64,000 bases of DNA from Capsulimonas corticalis (GTDB taxonomy: Bacteria > Armatimonadota > Armatimonadia > Armatimonadales > Capsulimonadaceae). The DNA lies in assembly GCF_003574315.2 (NCBI RefSeq), contig NZ_AP025739.1, forward strand, positions 2,232,001 to 2,296,000, written 5' to 3'. The notes under the pieces were generated by a model. It was not told where the DNA came from. It did no database searches and was given only the letters and a program-made list of their open reading frames with translations. A program made the position numbers and the translations under genes. Position 1 is the first letter of the stretch, and every line of letters begins with the position of its first letter. This document shows positions 31,335 to 40,619 of the stretch, one piece after another.

Positions 31335-34300
31335 TTAGCGCGCGGCTTCCTGGTGTTTGGTGGAGGTGGACATCGTCGTGCGGTTGCGCCCGCGATGCTT
31401 GGATTCGTAGAGCGCCGCGTCGGCGCGCGTCACCAGATCGACCGGGGCGTAGATGTCCATGCGCACGGCGGAGACGCCCAGGCTAATCGTGATCGGCCGC
31501 AGCGGCCACTCCTGCTTTTCGATCGCCTCCCGGATGCGCTCCGCCATATGGAAGGCGGCCAGCTGATCGGTTTCGGGCAGGATGAGCGCGAACTCTTCGC
31601 CGCCGTAACGGGCGACTGTATCCGTCGAGCGTCCCTGCGATCGAAGGACTTCGGCGACCGTTTTCAGAACGACATCGCCTTCCGGGTGCCCGAAGACATC
31701 GTTGTACTGCTTGAAGTGATCGACGTCCAGCAGGATCATCGCCAGCGGGGCGCCGTGGCGTCCCGCGCGTCGCCACTCCAGCTCCAGACGCTCCTGGAAG
31801 GTGCGGTGGTTGGTCAGTCCCGTCAGGCCATCGGTGGTGGCGAGCGTTTCCAGGCGCGCGTTTTGCTTTTCCAGCAGGATCTGGGCGCGAACGAGCTCCT
31901 CGTTTTGCGCCTCCATCTCCGTCTGCACGTTCTGCATCGCCTCGTTTTTCGCCACGACTTCCGCATGCATAGCGCGCAGTTCTTGATGCACTTGCTCCAC
32001 GGCCCGCGTGCGTTCGGCGACTTTCGCCTCAAGGATCTGGTTTGCGCGCCGCAGGCGGCGGCTGCGCATCGCCATGCCCGCCACCGGCAGGCAGATGATC
32101 AGCAGTCCCGTCACGATCCGGAACCAGAGCGCTTCGTAAAAGTGCGGCTGCAGCGTGAATGTGAACGCCGCCGAGCCGATAATCGGCGGGTTGGCGCCTT
32201 CGCGCACGATCACGCGGAATGTGTAGCGCCCCGGCGGCAGATTTGTATAGCGGACCCCGTGGTCGTCCACGGCTTCGGTCCAATTTTTGTCGAAGCCGTC
32301 CAGCCGGTACCAGTAACGGAATCCGCCCGAATGCATATACGAAAGACAGGCGAAGCGGAACTTCGCCGAGCCTTCGCCCGGACTCTTGGCGGCCGATTGA
32401 TTGGTCGGCGTGGGCGCTCCGTTCAGCAGCGCGTCTTCGATCACCAGAGGCTGCTGGACGAGAGACGCCTGCTGCGGAATGACATGCGCCAGGCCGTGTT
32501 CGCCGGGGAAGAGATAGCCGCCGTCGGGAGCGCGGACGCCGGCGGGGCTGGTCGCCGCCGCTCCCGCGCCGGCGTCCACGCCGTCCGCCGCGCCGATGGG
32601 CGTGCAGATGAACGTGCGGCCCAGTCCGTCCGCGTAGCGGCGCATCTCCTCGTCGTTGACCGTGAAGACGCCCTTGCTGCTGTTGATGTAAAGCGTGCCG
32701 TCGGGATCCTTGAGGATCTTGTGGATCGAATCGGCGTACAGCCCGTCCGTGGCGTTGATGGTGCGGAACTTGCCGTGCGCGTAGCGGACAATGCCCGCGC
32801 CCCACGTTCCCATCCAGAGCGCGCCGTCGTCTTCCCGCAGGATATCGATGATGGGTACGGAGGGCAGGCCGCGATCCGCGCCGAACCATTGCAGGGTTCC
32901 GCCGCTAATATGGCCGACGCCCAGGCCACCGGAGACCCAAACGCCGTCGGCGCCGTCCCCGCAGATGCTGAAGCCGCCGCTGCCGAAGGCGGGGTCCGTC
33001 AGTCCAAAACGCTTGACGTTTCGTCCGTCATAATGGAAGATATCCAGGCCGGCCACCCAGACGCCCCCATGGCCATCCTGCTGGATGGAGCGGACGACGC
33101 CCAGGGAGGCTGTCGCCGGTTTCGCCAGGCACAGCGCGAATTGCGGAGTGACGTCCTGAACCTTGCTGGCGAAGTCCCAGTGGTACAGTCTGCCCGAAAC
33201 TCCTACCCAGAGGCCGCCGCGTCCGTCTTCGCACATCGAGTCGATCGTTCCCTGCCGCAGAAGCGAAGGCGCCGCCGGAGTCCATTTGTCGTGATCGAGC
33301 CGTCCCAATCCCGCGCCGGTGGTGCCCACCCATGTTTCGCCGCGATGGTCGACCAGCACGCAGTTGACCTCGGCGCCTGGAAGCTGGACGCCGGAATACA
33401 GCGTATGATTGAGCAATGGGCGCCGCCGCTGCAATCCGTCGCGCGTTCCGATCCAGACCACTCCCTCGCGGTCCCGCAGGATCGGCGTGGCGCGCCACTC
33501 CGCCGGCGTCGCGCTCTTAGTCGCGCAGAAATCGGGGCCGTTCGGGCCGCACTCCACGACCGTTTTTTTTGCTTGCCACTGTGACCAGCCCCAAACATTG
33601 CCGGATTGGTCCTTGGAAAGATACAGGTTCATTGCGCCGACGGGGTAGCGTCCGATGGTCCGCACGCCGGTTTCCGATGGGCGCAGGCGGCACAGGTCGG
33701 AGCCGATCTGCATCCAAAGATCGCCGTCGAGGGCGGCGACGATCTGGCCGATCGATTGGGAGGCGAACTCTTTCGGCGTGACGTCTATCAGCTTTCCGTC
33801 GTCGGTAATCGTGTACAGGCCTTTGCCGCCAACCCAGATTTTCCCATGGGAATACGCCATGGAGCCGGAGGAGCCGGCGGACAGCGCTTCCAGCTCGCTG
33901 GTTTGATCGCCGCGGACGCGGTAAATGCGGCACATCTGGGAAAGGTACAGGTCGCCGCTGGGAGTCACTTCATATTCGGGCTCGGGCCAGCCGGTGATTC
34001 CCGAATGGTCGGTGAAGTTAATGATCTCAACCAGACGGCCTTGCTCCCAGCGGTAAAAGCGTGTGTCCGTATGGACATACATCCGCCCATCCAGGCCCCG
34101 AAAGATGTTATGGACCCGGTTCATGCTCCCGTCGCCGACCCGGGGCGTGATATCTTGAAAAACGCCGTTGCGCAGGAGGGAGACGCCGAAGCTGGCGTGG
34201 ATCCAGAGGTTGTTGTCCGCGTCCTCTAAGACCTTGTGGATGTTGTTGCTGACAAGCCCGGGATTGCCGCGCGTGGTGAATGTGGTGAAGCGTTCGCCGT

Positions 34301-34559
34301 CATAGCGAACGAGCCCTTCCTGCGTGGCGAGCCAGAGGTAGCCTTCGTGGGTCTGGTAAATGGATTTGATTGACGACTGCGGCAGTCCGTCCGCCGTGGT
34401 GAAGCCCGATTCGACATACTGCGCGAGGGGAAGAGCGGCTTGCGCCAGGCCGGAGCCGCAGAGCAGGAACGCAACGATCGCGATGGTTCGCATCACGAGC
34501 GCCAATCCCCATCCGCCGCCGGACTTTCGCCTCTGAGATGTCCGCATAAATGATTCCAT
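31335..34559 (-). CDS. Reg_prop/Y_Y_Y sensor fused to GGDEF diguanylate cyclase
   Basis: A 1074-residue single-chain sensor. It has a signal anchor near residues 22-45, then some 14 two-component-regulator-propeller blades (YLWLATQEGLVRYDG and WVGTTGAGLGRLD types). A Y_Y_Y domain follows (YRLDGFDKNWTEAVDDHGVRY, NLPPGRYTFRV), then one transmembrane helix (IVTGLLIICLPVAGMAM), a long coiled coil and a GGDEF domain (DGLTGLTNHRTF). The active site is intact (RYGGEEFALILPE) and an RxxD inhibitory motif (RSTD) lies five residues before the GG. It should sense an extracytoplasmic glycan or other ligand and make c-di-GMP. It is divergent from UDP-glucose dehydrogenase. ATG at 34559 was chosen; a TTG is upstream. 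Confidence 0.93.
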   Translation of the reverse strand: MESFMRTSQRRKSGGGWGLALVMRTIAIVAFLLCGSGLAQAALPLAQYVESGFTTADGLPQSSIKSIYQTHEGYLWLATQEGLVRYDGERFTTFTTRGNPGLVSNNIHKVLEDADNNLWIHASFGVSLLRNGVFQDITPRVGDGSMNRVHNIFRGLDGRMYVHTDTRFYRWEQGRLVEIINFTDHSGITGWPEPEYEVTPSGDLYLSQMCRIYRVRGDQTSELEALSAGSSGSMAYSHGKIWVGGKGLYTITDDGKLIDVTPKEFASQSIGQIVAALDGDLWMQIGSDLCRLRPSETGVRTIGRYPVGAMNLYLSKDQSGNVWGWSQWQAKKTVVECGPNGPDFCATKSATPAEWRATPILRDREGVVWIGTRDGLQRRRPLLNHTLYSGVQLPGAEVNCVLVDHRGETWVGTTGAGLGRLDHDKWTPAAPSLLRQGTIDSMCEDGRGGLWVGVSGRLYHWDFASKVQDVTPQFALCLAKPATASLGVVRSIQQDGHGGVWVAGLDIFHYDGRNVKRFGLTDPAFGSGGFSICGDGADGVWVSGGLGVGHISGGTLQWFGADRGLPSVPIIDILREDDGALWMGTWGAGIVRYAHGKFRTINATDGLYADSIHKILKDPDGTLYINSSKGVFTVNDEEMRRYADGLGRTFICTPIGAADGVDAGAGAAATSPAGVRAPDGGYLFPGEHGLAHVIPQQASLVQQPLVIEDALLNGAPTPTNQSAAKSPGEGSAKFRFACLSYMHSGGFRYWYRLDGFDKNWTEAVDDHGVRYTNLPPGRYTFRVIVREGANPPIIGSAAFTFTLQPHFYEALWFRIVTGLLIICLPVAGMAMRSRRLRRANQILEAKVAERTRAVEQVHQELRAMHAEVVAKNEAMQNVQTEMEAQNEELVRAQILLEKQNARLETLATTDGLTGLTNHRTFQERLELEWRRAGRHGAPLAMILLDVDHFKQYNDVFGHPEGDVVLKTVAEVLRSQGRSTDTVARYGGEEFALILPETDQLAAFHMAERIREAIEKQEWPLRPITISLGVSAVRMDIYAPVDLVTRADAALYESKHRGRNRTTMSTSTKHQEAAR

Positions 34560-34663
34560 GGATATCGCCTGCACGTTGTGATTCAATTATCGGCGGATGA
34601 CCCCGATTCATGCATAGTCAATATTTGAGAAAAAGTCGAGCCGATTCAGATTTGGTTTCTCGT

Positions 34664-34692
34664 TTGATTTCTAGCCGAACCCCGTGTATAAT
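34664..34692 (+). promoter_or_regulatory. Sigma70-type promoter of the UDP-glucose dehydrogenase operon
   Basis: TTGATT (34664-34669) and TATAAT (34687-34692) are spaced by 17 bases. The predicted start near 34699 gives an unusually long leader of about 190 bases before the ATG at 34888. The leader has short complementary segments (for example CTGC and GCAG pairs) but matches no riboswitch I recognise. No other gene lies in 34587-34887. Confidence 0.75.
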
Positions 34693-34887
34693 AGAAACGA
34701 TGGGTCTTTGTCGAATGCGGGCGTCGGCGTCGGCTGCTGCGTTTTGAAGCAGAGGGGCGTGATTGGCACGGACTTTGCAGTAGCTGGGAAGTAAGCACCG
34801 AAAATTGTCAATCTCTCCGCTGCTTGATTCCCCGGCCCGGCATGTTATTCCTCAGCCGGCCTCGCGTTTCAAAGAAAGGTACTTCGC

Positions 34888-36261
34888 ATGAATATTTGCG
34901 TCATCGGAACCGGATACGTCGGATTGGTTACGGGCGTCGTCTTTTCGGATCTGGGCAACGACGTGGTTTGCGTCGATAAACTCTCCGCGAAGATCGACGG
35001 TTTGAATAAGGGCGTGATGCCCATCTATGAGCCTGGTCTGGAAGAGATGGTCGCGCGAAACGTCGCCGACGGCCGCCTTCAATTCTCCACCGATCTGGAA
35101 GCCGCGGTCACCAAGGCGGAAGTGGTCTTTATCGCGGTCGGCACGCCGCCGCGCGAGGACGGGTCCACGGACCTTTCTTATGTCGAGGACGCCGCCAAGG
35201 GCGTCGCCCGCGCGCTGAACAGCTACAAAGTCATCGTCAACAAGAGCACCGTTCCCGTCGGCACCGGCGACTTCGTTCGTCAGGTCATCATGACCAACCG
35301 CCGCCGCGCCGTGGACTTCGATGTCGTCTCGAACCCCGAATTCCTGCGTGAAGGCTCGGCCATCACCGACACCCTCGTCCCGGACCGCATCGTCATCGGA
35401 GCCCCGAACCGCGTGGTCGCCATGCGGCTGCTGGAGCTTTACGCGCCGCTGGAGCGCCCGATGATCATCACCGACGTCGCAAGCGCCGAGATGATCAAGT
35501 ACGCCTCCAACGCCTTCCTGGCCACCAAGATCTCCTTCGCCAACGCCGTCGCCAACATCTGCGAGGAAGCGGGCGCGGACGTCACCCAGGTCGTCAAGGG
35601 CATGGGACTCGACAGCCGCATCGGCGCCGCGTTCCTGTCCGCCGGCCTCGGATACGGAGGTTCGTGCTTCCCGAAGGACACCCGGTCCCTGCTGCACACC
35701 GCGCAGACCTTCGGCTACGACTTCCCGCTGCTGAAAGCCACGATCGAGACAAACGAAGAGCAGCCGCGCCGCTTCATCCGCAAGATCCACGACGCCCTCG
35801 GCGGCGACGATCTGAAGGGCCTGACGGTCGGCGTCCTCGGCCTCGCCTTCAAGCCGAACACGGACGATATGCGTGAAGCGAAGAGCCTCGACGTCATTAC
35901 CGACCTGCTCGCCTGCGGCGCGACGGTGAAGGCGTACGATCCGATCGCCATCGAAAACACCCGTTCCGTTTTCCCGCACATCACCTACGGCGCGAACGCC
36001 TACGAAGTGGCGGCCGGCGCGGATGCGCTGGTGGTCGTGACGGAGTGGAATGAGTTCAAGACCTTGAACTTCGAGCGTCTCGCGAGCATCATGAATCGCC
36101 GTCTGATCCTGGATGGCCGCAACATCTACGATCCGGAGACGGTTCGCCGCAACGGTTTCGAGTATCACAGCATCGGCCGCGTCACCCTGGCGCCGGTCAC
36201 GCTGCCGTCGGGCGCCGTCAAGGCCGCCGCTCCCCAGAAAGAAGCCGTTCCTTCCGTATGA
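34888..36261 (+). CDS. UDP-glucose 6-dehydrogenase
   Basis: A 457-residue protein of the UDP-glucose/GDP-mannose dehydrogenase family. The NAD-binding start is ICVIGTGYVGLVTGVVFSD. The catalytic block GYGGSCFPKDTRSL places the nucleophilic Cys at residue 260. Other family blocks are NPEFLREGSAITD, KYASNAFLATKISFANAVAN and GLAFKPNTDDMREAKS. It oxidises UDP-glucose to UDP-glucuronate with two NAD+, feeding exopolysaccharide or other glycan synthesis in the cytosol. AAAGAAAGG precedes the ATG. The next gene (GtrA) overlaps by 4 bases. A trailing Pro/Ala extension of about 20 residues is longer than usual. Confidence 0.96.
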   Translation: MNICVIGTGYVGLVTGVVFSDLGNDVVCVDKLSAKIDGLNKGVMPIYEPGLEEMVARNVADGRLQFSTDLEAAVTKAEVVFIAVGTPPREDGSTDLSYVEDAAKGVARALNSYKVIVNKSTVPVGTGDFVRQVIMTNRRRAVDFDVVSNPEFLREGSAITDTLVPDRIVIGAPNRVVAMRLLELYAPLERPMIITDVASAEMIKYASNAFLATKISFANAVANICEEAGADVTQVVKGMGLDSRIGAAFLSAGLGYGGSCFPKDTRSLLHTAQTFGYDFPLLKATIETNEEQPRRFIRKIHDALGGDDLKGLTVGVLGLAFKPNTDDMREAKSLDVITDLLACGATVKAYDPIAIENTRSVFPHITYGANAYEVAAGADALVVVTEWNEFKTLNFERLASIMNRRLILDGRNIYDPETVRRNGFEYHSIGRVTLAPVTLPSGAVKAAAPQKEAVPSV

Positions 36262-36770
36262 TCGCCACCCAAACGCCGGAGCCGCTGCATCAGCGGCCCG
36301 GCGTTCGTCAGTTCGTCAAGTTCGGGATCGTCGGCGCCAGCAGCTCGGTGATCAACTTCGGGTTCTTCAACCTGCTTTATCATAAGGCGGGACTTCCGCT
36401 CGTGCCCGCCCTCACGATCGCCTTTCTCCTATCCGTCTGCAACGGCTTCTTCTGGAACCGCCGCTGGACGTTCAAGGAGACACGGCATCAGCCCGCCCAC
36501 ACCCAATCCATGCGGTTCTTCGCCGTCAACATCGTCGGCTGGCTTCTCAACACCTCCATCGTCGTCCTGCTCGTCGCCCACTTCACCAGTTCCGGCGAAG
36601 GACTTCTTGGCGACCGCTCCCACTTCCTCCAGGTCCTCAGCGACATCGTCATCGGCCAGGGCAAAGCCCACTACGGCTTCTGGCTCGTCAACGGCGCCCT
36701 CGTCGCCGCCACCGGCGTCGTCGTCTTCTGGAACTACTTCGCCAACCGGCTGTGGACGTTTAAGCAGTAA
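36258..36770 (+). CDS. GtrA-like membrane protein
   Basis: A 170-residue protein with four hydrophobic helices and the GtrA family pattern: FVKFGIVGASSSVINFGFFNLL near the start, NGFFWNRRWTFKE between helices 2 and 3, and the ending FWNYFANRLWTFKQ. GtrA proteins are thought to help move undecaprenyl-linked sugars across the membrane. The ATG overlaps the stop of the UDP-glucose dehydrogenase gene, so the two are translationally coupled and likely contribute to the same surface polysaccharide or glycosylated lipid. Confidence 0.9.
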   Translation: MIATQTPEPLHQRPGVRQFVKFGIVGASSSVINFGFFNLLYHKAGLPLVPALTIAFLLSVCNGFFWNRRWTFKETRHQPAHTQSMRFFAVNIVGWLLNTSIVVLLVAHFTSSGEGLLGDRSHFLQVLSDIVIGQGKAHYGFWLVNGALVAATGVVVFWNYFANRLWTFKQ

Positions 36771-36773
36771 CGG

Positions 36774-37250
36774 TTACGGCTGAATATCCGTCCAAAGCGT
36801 CACCGGCACAAACTGGCTCAAATGTCCGACATTCGTGGTTGCCACGACAATTTCGGTGTTTAGGGTAGCAATGGAAAGAACCTGGGTTGCAAGTATCACA
36901 TCTCCATCAAGAGCTTCGGGACTGGATGTCGGAAGTCCTGCGTTTCTTGACTGAGCCCACAACTTAGCAGCAAGGTTGAGATGAGCGTCGCTGAGAGGTA
37001 AATATCGGTCTGGCGTTGCATTGCAAAATGCGCGCAGGCGAGCGATCTGACTCGTGGCGTTTAGCCTTTCCAGTTCGCGCAGAGTTTCATAATACGTGAT
37101 TGCCGGCGCCGCCACCTCACTTCCCGCACGAATACAGTCTTTTATCCATTGCTGGCATTGGTCAAGAAGAGTGGGAGCAGCATCGCGCTGCGGCTCGCGT
37201 TTGGCGACGCTGCTCAGTGGAAATGTGTCCAGAACAATCAGCCTGGGCAT
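36774..37250 (-). CDS. PIN-domain toxin (VapC-like)
   Basis: A 158-residue PIN-domain protein. It has an N-terminal Asp in LIVLDTFPLSSVAK, a Glu in ITYYETLRELER, and later acidic residues in SPEALDGDVILATQVL and ATTNVGHLSQF, the usual acidic set for a metal-dependent RNase. VapC-like toxins cleave tRNA or rRNA. The start codon overlaps the stop of the upstream antitoxin-like gene (TAATG), a typical coupled arrangement. The 'ttN-gHl--f' ending is the normal PIN C-terminus. It converges on the GtrA gene with only 3 bases between stops. Confidence 0.85.
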   Translation of the reverse strand: MPRLIVLDTFPLSSVAKREPQRDAAPTLLDQCQQWIKDCIRAGSEVAAPAITYYETLRELERLNATSQIARLRAFCNATPDRYLPLSDAHLNLAAKLWAQSRNAGLPTSSPEALDGDVILATQVLSIATLNTEIVVATTNVGHLSQFVPVTLWTDIQP

Positions 37251-37531
37251 TATAATTGCCTCATCCCTAATTGCTCTCGTGTTTCGTTCGTATTACGCTC
37301 AAATTCACTCCAGAGCTTCTGCTCTTGTGCTATCTCTTCCGAAGTCATCTGAGCATCTTCTTTCTCCCATTGCGCGAATAGCTGCAAGGTTGGATCTTGG
37401 TCCCCAGCAATAGGCGCAAGATGCTGTGTGACGAGTTGTTTCACAAGACCAGCGGTATCTAGCCCGGCGCGTTCTGCTTCCTGTGTTAGCTGTGCTTCCT
37501 CCGTTGGCGAGAGATCAATGGTTACTGTCAT
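37250..37531 (-). CDS. Antitoxin-like partner of the PIN toxin
   Basis: A 93-residue protein from the ATG at 37531. The N-terminus MTVTIDLSPTEEAQLTQEAE followed by GLDTAGLVKQLVTQHL looks like a ribbon-helix-helix-type DNA-binding start. The C-terminal half is acidic and polar (EKEDAQMTSEEIAQEQKLW), consistent with wrapping around a PIN toxin. AAGGGGG lies at suitable spacing upstream; a GTG at 37540 is an alternative. It is coupled to the toxin gene through TAATG. RHH-type antitoxins usually repress their own promoter. Confidence 0.75.
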   Translation of the reverse strand: MTVTIDLSPTEEAQLTQEAERAGLDTAGLVKQLVTQHLAPIAGDQDPTLQLFAQWEKEDAQMTSEEIAQEQKLWSEFERNTNETREQLGMRQL

Positions 37532-37602
37532 CAAAAACACCCCCTTCCTTTCTATTATACCAAGCTTGCTGAGTGAGGCATAGCGAAGATTTCCATACCC
37601 GA

Positions 37603-37631
37603 TTGACAGACGGGAAAAGTTCTGTTACAAT
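37603..37631 (+). promoter_or_regulatory. Strong sigma70-type promoter of the sialidase-like gene
   Basis: TTGACA (37603-37608) and TACAAT (37626-37631) are separated by 17 bases. Transcription near 37638 would give a leader of about 200 bases before the ATG at 37839. The rest of 37532-37838 shows no gene. Confidence 0.8.
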
Positions 37632-37838
37632 GCTCACGCGATTAATAAAACAAAGTTTCCATTTGTAAAATCGAAATTCGGGTTATTTGCTTTCGTTGCG
37701 ATCTTCTCTCTTGCTCATTGGCGGCGCCTTGCTGGGCCAATGTCGCGGTGAGTGGCGATGTGTGACGGTGAAACGATTATCTGATTGTTAATGCTCTTAT
37801 AGCAATATAGGGGAATCCTCGGCAATAAGGAGACTCTC

Positions 37839-39989
37839 ATGAAAGCCTGTAACAGAAAACGCACAATGGCTGCGCTTGCCGCCCTAGGGGCGGTGGCGCT
37901 GACGATTCCGGCGGCGCCGCCAGCGTCGGCAAACTCTCAGGGCGCAATCCTGTACCAACGCGGGGGAGGGGATAATGTTGGATATGGTCGGTCGATACAA
38001 TTGCAGCACAGTGGCGCGTGGAATGGGACGATCTTATCGACATTTGAGCACTGGCATTACGGCGCGGGGGCGCAGCCGTGCATTATTCGGCAAAGCACCG
38101 ATGAAGGCCGGAGCTGGACGACGCTCGCCAATGTTTTTGACCCGCAAGGCTCCGACACCATCTGGCAGCCAGCGCTCTTTGAGATGCCCCAGCAGATGGG
38201 GAATTATCCTGCGGGGACCCTCGTGCTCGTGTTCGACGCCGTAGAGCCGGGGAATCCCAATCTTTCGGAATTGAAGCTATTCCATAGCACGGATCACGGC
38301 GCGAGCTGGACATACTCCAACACCTTTGAAGTCGGGCGCAACGATCAGCACGGCGTCTGGGAGCCGGCGCTCGTCATGGACGGCCTGGGACGGCTGGTTT
38401 GTTACTTCTCAGATGAGCGCCAGGCGCCCAACTACAGTCAGTTCCTCAACGCGATCCCCTCGACGGACGGCGGCGATCACTGGGGAGCCGAATTTCCGGT
38501 GGTCTACCATCAGGGATCGAATGTGCGGCCCGGCATGGCGACGGTGGTGAAGCTTCCGAACGGGCAGTATATGCTTGCCTACGAAAACGGCGGCGATCAA
38601 GGATATACGATCTGGTGCAAGACCTCGCCGGATGGGATCAACTGGGGGAATGTCGCCGATTATGGGTCGCAGATCAGCACTCCTGATGGGCGCTATCCCA
38701 CCGGCAGCCCGCAGATGGTATGGGATCCGCTGGGCGGACCGAATGGGACGCTGGTGCTGGATGCGCAGGTCGGGCACGTTGCCGGCGGCGGAATCGGCAT
38801 GGAGAACAATCAGATCCTCTACACGAGCACCAATCTGGGACAGGGACAGTGGAACTGGATGCCGACGCCGTTCTGGGCGAGCGCGCCGAACGATCCCGAC
38901 GCCACCACGAATTACAGCCCCAATCTGATGCTTTCCGGCGATGGGCGCACAGTGCGCGTCACCACGAAGTCCGGCGACGAGCGTACGGACGCCAGCAATG
39001 CGGGCGTCCTGCCGTACTATTCGCCGTTTGTCTTCGGCAACGACGCGGGATGGATGAACTACGGCGGCGCGTGGTCCGTGTCGGGGAGCGCTTACCACGA
39101 TTCCGATAATGGCGGCGGCAACAAGGCGATTTCGGGATCGACCGGCTGGACCAACTACACACTCAGCGGCGACGTTCAGGTCAACGCGGGCGGGCAGGCA
39201 GGCTTCCTTGTGCGCGCGTCCAATCCGGGAGTGGGTTACGACGCCTTGAACGGCTACTACGTTGGCTTGAGCACGAACGGCGCGGTGTTTTCGGGACGAG
39301 AGAACGGCGGCTGGACGCCGCTGGCGAGCGCTTCTGTCACCGGCGGCGTCGCCGCCAACACCTGGTATCACGTGACGATCTCCGCGCAGGGCGCCAACTT
39401 CTCCGTGACCGTGCAGCCCTCTGGCTCAGGAACGGTGATCGGATCGCTGAACTTCACCGACGCCACATTCCCCAGCGGCGCGATCGGCGTGCGGGATTTC
39501 CTTACCCCGGCCTCGTGGCGCGCCATCTCGGTGACGAACGCCGTGGACAACGGTCCATTGGTCAACGGTCACGCTTATCATCTGATCAACATGAACAGCG
39601 GCCTGTTTTTAGACAACCCCAACGGAACCAACGTCCACGGGACCTACTTACAGCAGTTCGTGGACACCTTCGCCACCGCGCAGCAATGGACCGCCACCAA
39701 CGCCGGCGGCAATAGCTGGGTCTTCGCGAATGTCGCCGGCGGCCTCGCCATCGACGATTATAATTGGAGTACGACGGCGGGAACGCTGATCGACGAGTGG
39801 GACAACTGGGGCGGCGCCGTCCAGCAATGGCAAGTCGTTCCGGTCAGCGCGAACACCTATCGGCTCATCAGCAACGTGAGCGGCATGAACATGGAAATCC
39901 AGAACGCCAGCCTCGCCCCCGGCGGCGCGGTCGGCCAGTTCCCCAACAACGGCGCCGCCTGCCAATACTGGTACTTACAGCCGCTGTAA
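37839..39989 (+). CDS. Secreted sialidase-fold (BNR) glycosidase with concanavalin-like and ricin-type lectin modules
   Basis: A 716-residue protein with a signal peptide (about residues 1-31, ending ASA). Residues about 35-390 form a BNR/Asp-box six-bladed propeller with boxes STDEGRSWTTL, STDHGASWTYS, STDGGDHWGAE and SPDGINWG. The next 170 residues (YGGAWSVSGSAYHDSDNGGG and onwards) form a LamG/DUF1080-like beta-sandwich. The C-terminal 140 residues are a ricin B-type lectin (YHLINMNSGLFLD, QQWQVVPV, YRLISNVSGMNMEI, CQYWYLQP). The fold suits GH33 sialidases or GH93 exo-arabinanases; the substrate cannot be decided from sequence. AAGGAG precedes the ATG at about ten bases. It acts outside the cell. 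Confidence 0.85.
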   Translation: MKACNRKRTMAALAALGAVALTIPAAPPASANSQGAILYQRGGGDNVGYGRSIQLQHSGAWNGTILSTFEHWHYGAGAQPCIIRQSTDEGRSWTTLANVFDPQGSDTIWQPALFEMPQQMGNYPAGTLVLVFDAVEPGNPNLSELKLFHSTDHGASWTYSNTFEVGRNDQHGVWEPALVMDGLGRLVCYFSDERQAPNYSQFLNAIPSTDGGDHWGAEFPVVYHQGSNVRPGMATVVKLPNGQYMLAYENGGDQGYTIWCKTSPDGINWGNVADYGSQISTPDGRYPTGSPQMVWDPLGGPNGTLVLDAQVGHVAGGGIGMENNQILYTSTNLGQGQWNWMPTPFWASAPNDPDATTNYSPNLMLSGDGRTVRVTTKSGDERTDASNAGVLPYYSPFVFGNDAGWMNYGGAWSVSGSAYHDSDNGGGNKAISGSTGWTNYTLSGDVQVNAGGQAGFLVRASNPGVGYDALNGYYVGLSTNGAVFSGRENGGWTPLASASVTGGVAANTWYHVTISAQGANFSVTVQPSGSGTVIGSLNFTDATFPSGAIGVRDFLTPASWRAISVTNAVDNGPLVNGHAYHLINMNSGLFLDNPNGTNVHGTYLQQFVDTFATAQQWTATNAGGNSWVFANVAGGLAIDDYNWSTTAGTLIDEWDNWGGAVQQWQVVPVSANTYRLISNVSGMNMEIQNASLAPGGAVGQFPNNGAACQYWYLQPL

Positions 39990-40034
39990 ACTGACGGAGC
40001 CGTGAAGAAGAAATCGTGCGGACGCTGATTTTGT

Positions 40035-40075
40035 GATCGTCTTTCCCACAGCTTCAACTGTGGGAAAAGACGATC
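40035..40075. terminator. Long hairpin between convergent genes
   Basis: GATCGTCTTTCCCACAG (40035-40051) pairs with CTGTGGGAAAAGACGATC (40058-40075) with one bulged base. It lies between the sialidase-like gene and the convergent DUF6941-like gene. It has no T-tract, so intrinsic termination is likely but weaker than the other sites. Confidence 0.6.
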
Positions 40076-40088
40076 GCGGCGGGACGGA

Positions 40089-40493
40089 TTACGATGTCCG
40101 CGTCTGGCTCAGCGTCAGCGGCACTTCCTTCAGCAAGTCGCCGTTCAAATAGAGATCGAAGCGATAATTCCCAAACTTCTCGAATTTCAAATTTGTGAGA
40201 TGGATGATCATCGGGATATTGATCGCCCGCGCGGACGGGGGAATGACGGCCTCGAATGGCAGCGGGCCGACGTAGTTGACGGTGTGTCCGTCGGCGTCGA
40301 TCAGTTTCACCTCCAGCATATGCTTCATCCCCTGCTCCTGCATCTCCGCGCGCATGGAGACGGCCAGCACCATAATCGGGTGCACCGCCGGCAGGGTGGG
40401 GGCGTAGAGGTCCTCAAAGATCCCCAGAATATTGAGCTTGCCTTCCCCCGAAACGTTCGCCGCGTCCGCGACCACCGCCAAATTGAGATCCAT
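40089..40493 (-). CDS. DUF6941-like protein
   Basis: A 134-residue protein from the ATG at 40493 (MDLNLAVVADAANVSGEGKL, followed by NILGIFEDLYAPTLP). Together with the later INIPMIIHLTNLKFEKFGNYRFDLYLNG this matches the pattern of small proteins grouped as DUF6941, which look like beta-sandwich domains and are often found in actinobacteria and Chloroflexi. No signal peptide, no catalytic motif. No partner gene is evident, so no function is assigned. GGGAG is 14 bases upstream of the start. Confidence 0.65.
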   Translation of the reverse strand: MDLNLAVVADAANVSGEGKLNILGIFEDLYAPTLPAVHPIMVLAVSMRAEMQEQGMKHMLEVKLIDADGHTVNYVGPLPFEAVIPPSARAINIPMIIHLTNLKFEKFGNYRFDLYLNGDLLKEVPLTLSQTRTS

Positions 40494-40619
40494 AATTTTT
40501 GATTCACTCCCGCGCACCGATAATTTCTCTTGTCGTTTGTGGATTATACCGGGCGGCGCGCACTATAATGAGTCGAAGACCACAGTGTTTCGCCGCAGGG
40601 GCGGTAACGAAAACGAAGA

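Noticed and set aside
34699-34887. c-di-GMP (GEMM) riboswitch before UDP-glucose dehydrogenase
   Set aside because: The conserved GCAAAG and GGGCAAACC boxes are missing.
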